Below, one piece after another: positions 1 to 4,531 of a stretch of DNA of 6,894 nucleotides; the first letter of the stretch is position 1; the number at the start of each line of letters is the position of its first letter. This DNA is from Reyranella sp. (lineage in GTDB: Bacteria; Pseudomonadota; Alphaproteobacteria; Reyranellales; Reyranellaceae): the NCBI GenBank assembly GCA_016780605.1, contig JADHLS010000273.1:1-6894 (forward strand), given 5' to 3'. The position numbers were made by a program, and so were the translations under genes. The notes beneath the pieces are model-generated. The model did no database searches and was not told where the DNA came from. It saw only the letters and a program-made list of their open reading frames with translations.

Positions 1-330
1 ATTCTTCTCCATTTCCTTCATGTGATTGAGGTTGTCTTCGACTGTTCCAATGACAAACTCGTGATCCACCTCGCCGTTGTTGCGCAGCATGAAGCGGATC
101 TGTTCTCCCTTCTTCACTCTGAGTTGGTCGGGAATGAAAAGCATCTTTCCGTCTGCTTCGCGCATCACGACCTGCACGATTCTGGCCGGTTTCTTGGGGT
201 CGCCCGGCTTACCGTATGCGGCGTCATGCTCGTCGCCATGACCGTAGGCCGTGCCGAAGCCGACGGCCGCCAATGTCGCGGCAGCGGCCATCGCCATCAC
301 GACGACGCGCCTTGGGTGCTTGCTTATCAT
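1..330 (-). CDS. Periplasmic cupredoxin of a copper-resistance cluster (3' end beyond the window)
   Basis: The frame opens at ATG 330-328 and stays open to base 1, giving 110 codons without a stop, so the C-terminus lies outside the window. An AGGAG Shine-Dalgarno (bases 342-338) sits 7 nt before the start. Residues 1-30 form a signal peptide (MISKHPRRVV, then an Ala-rich core) that probably ends at AYG before HGDEH. The mature part has a typical small blue-copper N-terminal half: a beta-strand region FIPDQLRVKKGEQIRF (residues 65-80), then NNGEVDHEFVIG with His90 as the first copper ligand. The Cys-His-Met ligand loop would lie off the edge. Relatives are ~160 aa periplasmic cupredoxins next to multicopper oxidases in copper islands, some (CopI-like) tied to copper tolerance. 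It lies 24 nt downstream of the multicopper oxidase remnant and was probably its operon partner. The visible part looks intact. The family call is firm; the exact role in copper binding or delivery is inferred. Confidence 0.85.
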   Translation of the reverse strand, partial: MISKHPRRVVVMAMAAAATLAAVGFGTAYGHGDEHDAAYGKPGDPKKPARIVQVVMREADGKMLFIPDQLRVKKGEQIRFMLRNNGEVDHEFVIGTVEDNLNHMKEMEKN

Positions 331-354
331 CTGTTGTCTCCTGTTGCGTTGATG

Positions 355-891
355 TCAGTGGCTGCCATCGTTACTGGGCTTGCTGCCGGATTTGACCACA
401 TTGACGGGGTCCCGCCCTTGAAGGACTGGCTTGCCTCCCGGCGCGGTCGCGTTGACTGGGGTCGGCCCCTCCCACCCGTAGGCGACCGTGCCCGGGGGAC
501 GTTTGTACCAGCCGGGATCCTTGTAATCGCCTGCCGCCAGGCCTTCGCGCACCTTCAGGACCGTGAACATTCCGCCCATCTCGACCGGCCCGAACTGACC
601 GAAGCCCGTCATCATCGGTATAGTGTTGTCAGGCAGCGGCATCTCCATCTCGCCCATATCGGCCATGCCAACGCTACGCATTGGCATGTAGTCCCCCACA
701 AGCCGGCGCATCTGCTTGGCGAAGTCTCGCTTGTTGACGCCGATGAAGGCCCTGAGGTCGTGACCCATCGCGTTCATGGTGTGGTGCGACTTGTGGCAAT
801 GCAGCGCCCAGTCGCCTGGATAGTCGGCCGTGAACTCGTAGGCCCGCATCGCGCCGATCGGGAGGCGGCGAAGTGCATGCCGCAACTCCAA
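355..891 (-). pseudogene. C-terminal remnant of a multicopper oxidase
   Basis: The open frame ends at TGA 357-355 and encodes the last third of a copper-oxidase-type multicopper oxidase. Recognisable homology starts near GAMRAYEFTADYPGDWALHC (from about base 855). The type-1 copper motif HCHKSHHTMNAM keeps the HCH-x3-H-x4-M pattern with its axial Met. The tail is Met-rich (GDYMPM, MADMGEMEMP) and ends in a Gly/Pro-rich segment. The two N-terminal cupredoxin domains and the HWHG, HxH and HPxHLHG motifs are absent. In this frame the sequence upstream of about 855 is unrelated and meets a stop at 921-919. The only start nearby is a TTG at 891-889 with no ribosome binding site. The same DNA in the next frame encodes a lipoprotein signal peptide, so this looks like a deletion fusion. 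It is unlikely to make an active enzyme, because the trinuclear copper centre needs the lost domains. Confidence 0.8.
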
Positions 892-922
892 TCGCGAATG
901 CCAGAAACAGGGGAGACTTCAT
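857..922 (-). pseudogene. 5' stub of a lipoprotein gene (signal peptide and lipobox), fused out of frame to the oxidase remnant
   Basis: ATG 922-920 opens MKSPLFLAFAIGVAACTSPP, a textbook lipoprotein signal: one Lys, a hydrophobic core and a VAAC lipobox with Cys16 (bases 877-875). About five residues later the frame runs into the DNA that encodes the multicopper oxidase in another frame, and from there it reads as Arg-rich shadow sequence. The real gene therefore stops in the stretch 857-875. In many copper clusters a TolC-type outer-membrane lipoprotein lies just upstream of the oxidase and cupredoxin genes, so this could be the first codons of such a gene. That identity is inferred from position only. 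No strong Shine-Dalgarno is visible before the ATG. The same frame extends upstream to a GTG at 976, which I do not favour because the signal peptide fits the internal ATG. Confidence 0.55.
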
Positions 923-1055
923 CTGCGACGACCAAACGAGGATTAAGCGACCAAAACTCGTCTTGAAGCCCGCCACTGTTCGGCAGCGACTTCAGAAGAG
1001 CCCGCGCTGATCAGGTGTTCGGACGTGCAAATCTAGAAGACGTCACGACCCGACA

Positions 1056-1070
1056 CGCGCCATCGGCGCG
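1056..1070. other. Perfect 6-bp hairpin just downstream of the small secreted protein gene
   Basis: CGCGCC and GGCGCG pair perfectly around a 3-nt loop. The hairpin begins 8 nt past the TGA (1080-1078) of the minus-strand gene. No T-tract follows on the minus strand, so it is at best a weak terminator or an mRNA 3'-end stabiliser. Confidence 0.3.
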
Positions 1071-1077
1071 AACTCAG

Positions 1078-1524
1078 TCAGGTGAGTTTGGGCGGTCGTT
1101 CGGTGCGGTAACTTGACCGCCCTATGAGCATATCGGCCAAGCCGAGAACGTACGGGCTAGGCAGCTCAGCGTCACCAACGGGGTCAATTGCCGGGGCGGC
1201 CAGCGCGGCATGGCAGGCAACAGTACAACAGCCGCCAGACGGATGCCCAGCAGGTTCATCCTTTGAGCAAGGTGAGCTGTCGCTGTGGCGATCGTCAGGT
1301 CGAGGCTGTACTGACAAATCCATCAAGGCCGATGCATCTGTCTTCCCATGGTGGTCCCGGGCATGGGATTCAAACACTGTCGTCTGAAATTGCGGCTGGG
1401 ACTGATAGACGCCCGCGAGCGCATGCACATTATGTGCGGAAGCCGAGCCAGCAGCCATAAGAAATCCCACCAACGCGAGAAACCACGCTCGCGTCAACAG
1501 TCGGATGGGATTGATCCTACACAT
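1078..1524 (-). CDS. Small secreted Cys/His-rich protein of unknown function, copper-cluster associated
   Basis: From ATG 1524-1522 to TGA 1080-1078 this encodes 148 aa. Residues 1-30 form a clear signal peptide: MCRINPIRLLTRAWFLALVG, then a hydrophobic stretch ending GSASA before HNVHA. The mature part is His-rich (HNVHA, HARDHHGK). Its C-terminal half has a Cys/His cluster, SSPCSKDEPAGHPSGGCCTV followed by ACHAA, giving four Cys and two His within about 25 residues. The protein ends ERPPKLT. Such a cluster could bind a soft metal in the periplasm, but I do not recognise a named family. The frame is open upstream to 1749, but that part overlaps the repressor gene and reads as shadow sequence, so I start at the signal peptide. 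No strong Shine-Dalgarno is visible. On the minus strand it lies between the repressor remnant and the lipoprotein/oxidase remnant. It is the only complete gene left in this module. Confidence 0.65.
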   Translation of the reverse strand: MCRINPIRLLTRAWFLALVGFLMAAGSASAHNVHALAGVYQSQPQFQTTVFESHARDHHGKTDASALMDLSVQPRPDDRHSDSSPCSKDEPAGHPSGGCCTVACHAALAAPAIDPVGDAELPSPYVLGLADMLIGRSSYRTERPPKLT

Positions 1525-1612
1525 TCCGGCAAAGTTGGCTCTTGCCCTCTTCTTTGTCAATCTTGCCACATCGGAAACCTGAAGTGGGCTATTGACAGGC
1601 CGCCACTGATCG

Positions 1613-1636
1613 CAAGAAGGCGGGTGCAGTCCCGCC
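1613..1636 (-). terminator. Candidate intrinsic terminator of the repressor gene
   Basis: Read on the minus strand, GGCGGG-ACTGCA-CCCGCC forms a perfect 6-bp GC stem with a 6-nt loop (1636-1619), followed by TTCTTGC. It starts 19 nt after the repressor stop codon (1658-1656). The T-tract is short and interrupted, so termination may be weak. The hairpin also lies in the leader of the next minus-strand gene and could be an operator instead. Confidence 0.4.
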
Positions 1637-1655
1637 ACTGAGCTCACGCTCGCTA

Positions 1656-1920
1656 CTAGCCACGCTGGCTTTCCAGGAGCTCGATCAATTCGTCTATCTT
1701 GCTTTGACAATCTCGCCCTGAGCCAGCGTGGAACGCATTGGTCACGCAATGCTGCAGGTGGTCACGCAAAATTTCTTGCTCCACGCGATTCAAGGCAGCC
1801 CGAACAACGCGGATCTGGATTAGCACATCGATACAGTAGCGATCTTCATCGATCATGCGCGCCACACCGCGCACCTGGCCCCTCTATGCGGCTAAGGCGA
1901 GCATCTGGCTGTTTCCACAG
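1656..1920 (-). pseudogene. CsoR/RcnR-family (DUF156) copper-sensing repressor broken by a frameshift
   Basis: The intact part reads VRGVARMIDEDRYCIDVLIQ and continues through IRVVRAALNRVEQEILRDH to LQHCVTNAF, ending at TAG 1658-1656. Cys of RYC, His of RDH and Cys of QHC have the C-x24-H-x3-C spacing of the Cu(I) site in CsoR proteins, so copper sensing is the best reading. The conserved DNA-binding N-terminal helix RLSRIEGQVRGV is present but lies in two frames. DARLSRIEG reads in one frame up to the run of four C (plus strand 1879-1882), and QVRGVARM continues in the next. Removing one base of that run restores the helix. The downstream frame meets TAG just upstream. The upstream frame meets TAA at 1923-1921 with no clear start, so the N-terminus is also damaged. 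A shorter product starting within the helix would lack much of the DNA-binding face. It heads the minus-strand copper module and would have been its regulator. A sequencing error in the run is the main alternative. Confidence 0.8.
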
Positions 1921-2039
1921 TTAGCGACAACGCGTTGGCAGAGCTGTCCGTTATCGTGCGATTTGTCCTTGGAGTGTATCTTCGCGTTACAATCAGAGTG
2001 TCCGCGCGACATGCTAAGCATCGCCTCGCAAGGGAGATG

Positions 2040-2870
2040 GGCATTGAGGCTCTCGCGACCTAATATTTCCCAAGCTTCCTCTGGTTCGTCAGTGAAATTG
2101 AAGAGCTGTCTATCGCCAGGAGATATCACCCCTTCAGCAAGCAGAGCACGAAAGTTGATGATGGTGTTCCAGTACTCTCGACCAAAGAGTACGACTGGCA
2201 AGGGTGGCGCCTTCTTGGTTTGCAGCAGTGTCAGAATCTCGAAAAGAATTCGTCGAGCGTTCCGAAGCCACCGGGGAACACCGCCAAGGCATTTGCGCGC
2301 ATGGCTAGATGCATCTTGCGCGTCGCGAAGTAATGAAAGCGGAAGGTAAGCTCGGGCGCGGAATAGGCGTTCGGCTGCTGCTCAGTGGGCAGGGTGATGT
2401 TGAAGCCGATGCTGGGTGCTCCCGCGTCGCTCGCACCACGATTTGCCGCTTCCATGATGCCGGGGCCGCCGCCTGTCGCGATTACGTTCTCGCCGCATCC
2501 CTCGCTGGCCCTTAGTGCACCCCCGCGCAAGGAGACGATCCGCGCGAAGGCGCGCGCATTCTCATAGTAGGCAGAACAGCGTCACTGCTGCAGGGCCACG
2601 ATCTTCTCTTCAGGCGTGCGGGCCGCTGCTAGCCGCCGCTCCGCCTCCCCCGGTGGCAAAGTCCGCGCACTACCGAACACGACCACCGTCGAGCAGATGC
2701 AGGCCTTGCGCAGCGCCCGTTCCACTTTAGCGTACTCCATGGCAAAGCGCAGCGCCCGCATCTCATCGCAGAGAAGGAATTGCTCGTCGTCGACAGCCAG
2801 CAGGAAGCTTCGCGATTGCCGTAGTGCGCTGTTGTCGCCGACCAGCCCATGCCTGCCTCCCGGGTGGGGG
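2040..2870 (-). pseudogene. LOG-family (TIGR00730-type) nucleotide phosphoribohydrolase-like gene, degraded
   Basis: LOG-family proteins cleave nucleoside monophosphates at the N-glycosidic bond; the plant LOG enzyme activates cytokinins. Both signatures are visible: GGGPGIMEAAN (2473-2441) and PGGFGTLDE (2275-2249). The N-terminal part, in the same frame as these, starts near GLVGDNSALRQSRSFLLA (about 2853) and runs through DEQFLLCDEMRALRF and STVVVFGSART. It is cut by an in-frame TGA at 2584-2582, after which homology resumes in the same frame with RCSAYYENARAF. After PGGFGTLDEF the frame shifts at an A4 run (plus strand 2242-2245), and FEILTLLQTKKAPPLPVVLF continues in the next frame. The C-terminal part runs through GREYWN and FNFTDEPEEAWEILGRE (to about 2052). 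It then reads on to 1884 without a native stop, so the 3' end is also replaced. The 5' end is lost near 2860. Both boundaries are approximate. No functional product is expected. Confidence 0.85.
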
Positions 2871-3587
2871 TGATTTCCGCACGCATGAGGGGGAGGCCCT
2901 CAGGCTGGGGGCGCTGTCGCCCAAGCATGCATCTCTCGCCGACCGGTGCGAAGCTTGTCATACGCTGCTACAGGGCGTGGAGGCCTCCTCGTGCATCCTC
3001 TGCCATGCCAACGACGCCGCGATCCTGGCCAAACAGTCGATGGCGTTCCACGCGACGATGCAGTCGTGCAGCGCTTGTCATGTGGAGCATCAGGGCGCTG
3101 TGCGACCGGTACGCATGGATCACGACGCGCTCGTCGCCATTGCACGACGACAGGGCGGATCGGCGAAGACGAACGCCCTGGACGATCTCCTGGAGACCCT
3201 GGGTGGAGGGGGGCGACCTCGGCGGCTCAATCCCTCGATTGCTTCAGCTACCACAGCAATCGCAGCTCGCACCGCGACCTGCTGGGCCAGCAATGCGGCG
3301 CCTGCCATTCGAATACGACGTGGAAGATCGTCTGGAACGCCTGCAGGATCGCCGGCATTACGCGCCGCACCAGGCAGTCGCGCACGAGCTACAAGCATCC
3401 ATCGCCAGCGTGGACCGTTTGTGCGCAATGTCATCAGGCACCGCCGAGCCATTACATGGGACACTTTGAGATGGTCTCCAAGCGGGTAGCAGGGCAACAG
3501 CATGCGCGCGTAGAGCAATGTTATCTCTGCCATCAGACGGATGCCTCGAACGACATCCGGGGTGTCGGCTGGTACACGCATCACTAG
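2871..3587 (+). pseudogene. Multiheme cytochrome c, truncated and frameshifted
   Basis: Three CxxCH haem-attachment motifs lie in one frame: CEACH (2947-2961), CILCH (2992-3006) and CSACH (3067-3081). Three more lie in another frame: CGACH (3294-3308), CAQCH (3420-3434) and CYLCH (3519-3533). The gene stops at TAG 3585-3587. The frame changes between about 3190 and 3240, where a G6 run (3208-3213) is the likely slip site. A seventh site reads CFSYH (3240-3254) inside LDCFSYHSNRSSHRDLLGQQ, which fits an ancestral CFSCH with TGC changed to TAC. No signal peptide or membrane anchor precedes LSPKHASLADRCEACH, so the 5' end is missing; it abuts the truncated LOG gene at about 2850-2880. Intact relatives are periplasmic or membrane-anchored electron carriers resembling the cytochrome c3/class III group. 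The exact subfamily and redox partner cannot be named. No functional product is expected. Confidence 0.8.
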
Positions 3588-3782
3588 GGTGCACCAGAGG
3601 GGGCGTGGACGGTGATGATGGGAGCGAGTGTACGATGCGGTCATCGACTGTACGTCGTCGCGCCCGCTACGGAGAGCGCTTCCGTCGCGTTCTGGTCAAC
3701 GATATGATGGGGGAACACCTATCCCTCTTCGCGGCAACTCAGCATCATTCACAGTCCTTTGAGGGCCGCGCGGTCGCAAGAG

Positions 3783-3822
3783 TTGATCTATGTCAATGTC
3801 GCATCGAACGCCCTGTTTTAAT
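3783..3822 (+). promoter_or_regulatory. FNR/ANR-type box with a downstream -10 element
   Basis: TTGATCTATGTCAA (3783-3796) matches the FNR/ANR consensus TTGAT-N4-ATCAA at all but one base; the change gives the common GTCAA half-site. A -10-like TTTAAT lies at 3817-3822, 20 nt after the box. That is close to the geometry of a class II activated promoter, with the box centred near -41 from a start at about 3830. Transcription would run toward the copper operon with a leader of about 145 nt. It could instead be left over from a deleted anaerobically controlled gene. Confidence 0.5.
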
Positions 3823-3863
3823 GCTCGGTGCGAGGATTTTCTGCGGTAGGGAGTGCCTCGATT

Positions 3864-3930
3864 GTCTCAAGGCCCCTTTATGCTCATGGAATTGTTGTGC
3901 TAGAATTTTTAGTGCTTCTTCGTCTCAAGG
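3864..3930 (+). repeat. 9-bp direct repeat GTCTCAAGG flanking the extended -10 element
   Basis: GTCTCAAGG occurs at 3864-3872 and again at 3922-3930, 58 bp apart. The second copy is also the left part of a small inverted repeat, GTCTC-AAG-GAGAC (3922-3934). The copies bracket the TGCTAGAAT element, so they could be regulator half-sites. I know of no copper regulator with this consensus, and a chance repeat remains possible. Confidence 0.35.
3877..3906 (+). promoter_or_regulatory. Candidate extended -10 promoter of the copper operon
   Basis: TGC-TAGAAT (3898-3906) fits an extended -10 (TGnTATAAT) with one mismatch in the hexamer. The -35 region is poor (TTTATG, 3877-3882, 18-nt spacer), which suits a promoter that needs an activator. 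A start near 3913 would give a leader of about 60 nt before the ATG at 3975. Confidence 0.4.
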
Positions 3931-3962
3931 AGACTGTTCTTTCGCATCCGCTTCGTGAAGTG

Positions 3963-3968
3963 AAGGAG
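3963..3968 (+). promoter_or_regulatory. Ribosome binding site of the first operon gene
   Basis: AAGGAG lies 6 nt before ATG 3975. It decides the start, because the frame is open further upstream to 3828 without a comparable site, and the signal peptide begins at this ATG. Confidence 0.7.
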
Positions 3969-3974
3969 AAGGCC

Positions 3975-4298
3975 ATGAAGTTGATGAAGCTCGCTTCATT
4001 TCGTTCCTTGCTTGGAATCTCTTTTCTGCTTCTCCTGGCGGCATGCGCGGACCAACGTGCTGTCACGGCCGTGCCGTCGTCCGGCCCCGTCCCGGAGGCA
4101 GTCGATCTCGGCGGCTCCTCACGCGTTCCTCATGTGGCTGGTCTCGCCGGCGAGGGGGAGGGCTATGGACCAGCCCAGTCGGCCTCGACGGATTATGCTC
4201 CGATGCCCGGAATGGGCCGTGAGGCCAGCAAGCCGGCAGCCCAGACATCGATGCCCGGCATGGATCACAGCACGATGGATCATGGTTCGCATCCATGA
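3975..4298 (+). CDS. Met/His-tailed putative copper-binding lipoprotein
   Basis: ATG 3975 to TGA 4296-4298 encodes 107 aa. Residues 1-24 are a lipoprotein signal: MKLMKLASFRSLLGISFLLL followed by the lipobox LAAC with Cys24. Asp at +2 (CADQ) would favour inner-membrane retention under the E. coli rule; that rule does not hold in all proteobacteria. The middle is a low-complexity Pro/Ser/Gly linker. The C-terminus is a metal-binding tail of the type found in copper proteins: MPGMGREASK, then MPGMDHSTMDHGSHP. Such MxxM and MDH repeats bind Cu(I) and Cu(II) in the periplasm. The stop overlaps the start of the next reading frame (ATGA), which encodes a CusF-like domain with no signal peptide of its own. 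The two may be one ancestral lipoprotein with a C-terminal CusF domain, later split by a frameshift. It is the first gene of the copper operon. Confidence 0.75.
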   Translation: MKLMKLASFRSLLGISFLLLLAACADQRAVTAVPSSGPVPEAVDLGGSSRVPHVAGLAGEGEGYGPAQSASTDYAPMPGMGREASKPAAQTSMPGMDHSTMDHGSHP

Positions 4299-4531
4299 GG
4301 CACTCCAAGGGTAGTCGCATTTCCGGCGCGGTCGATCCCTCCCGCCACAAAACCAGTCGCATCGCCATTCCGTCGATCGGCTGGCCGCCCATGACGATGG
4401 ACTTTGCCGTCGCTCCCTCGGTGGACCTGCGCACGATCAAGCCGGGCGCCCCTGTGAACTTCACGATGCAGCAGGGTGGCGACGGCATGTACGTCATCCA
4501 ATCCGTCACGCCAGCCGGTGGAGGCCACTGA
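4295..4531 (+). CDS. CusF-like copper-binding domain (possibly the 3' half of a split gene)
   Basis: This frame encodes 78 aa with the CusF fold signature IPSIGWPPMTMDFAV. Trp30, Met33 and Met35 correspond to the Trp44/Met47/Met49 ligand set of E. coli CusF. A later GxxVNFTMQQGGDGMYVIQS matches the closing strands. The usual His ligand (CusF His36), normally eight residues before the Trp in an H-x-P context, is missing: position 22 is Arg and the loop reads SRIAIPSIGW. Relatives typically have an extra H-G-P there, so a 3-residue deletion is plausible. There is no signal peptide and no clear Shine-Dalgarno before ATG 4295. Translation would depend on coupling through the ATGA overlap with the lipoprotein gene. 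On its own the product would stay in the cytoplasm, where a periplasmic copper chaperone makes little sense, so a frameshifted single gene is a serious alternative. Its stop overlaps the copA start (TGATG). Confidence 0.65.
   Translation: MRHSKGSRISGAVDPSRHKTSRIAIPSIGWPPMTMDFAVAPSVDLRTIKPGAPVNFTMQQGGDGMYVIQSVTPAGGGH

Larger units (their letters stand above)
3588..3974. other. Gene-free stretch upstream of the copper operon
   Basis: No ORF here has convincing coding character. A short plus-strand stretch (about 3650-3770: RARYGERFRRVLVNDMM and the following residues) faintly recalls the helical start of an AraC-type DNA-binding domain, but the match is too poor to call. The downstream half is more AT-rich and carries the FNR-type box, the -10 elements, the direct repeat and the ribosome binding site listed separately. 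Confidence 0.6.

Noticed and set aside
22..966. A 314-codon open frame on the plus strand opposite the cupredoxin and oxidase remnant
   Set aside because: The minus strand here carries recognisable cupredoxin and multicopper oxidase motifs. The plus-strand product has no recognisable domain or start signal.
1525..1655. CueR- or CsoR-type operator in the leader of the Cys/His gene
   Set aside because: I looked for the dyads typical of CueR sites and the G-tract repeats of CsoR-type sites and saw neither. There is a TTGACA (minus strand 1560-1555) but no good -10 at the right distance.
1525..1749. N-terminal extension of the Cys/His protein to 1749
   Set aside because: The extension overlaps the repressor coding region and lacks any coding pattern. 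The signal peptide begins at the ATG at 1524.
3186..3260. Programmed ribosomal frameshift in the multiheme cytochrome
   Set aside because: A G6 run could be slippery, but the adjacent haem-site loss and missing 5' end point to decay instead.
3518..3958. Plus-strand frame of 146 codons with a faint AraC-like helix (RARYGERFRRVLV)
   Set aside because: Only a few residues fit. The start overlaps the cytochrome end, and the rest resembles no helix-turn-helix domain.
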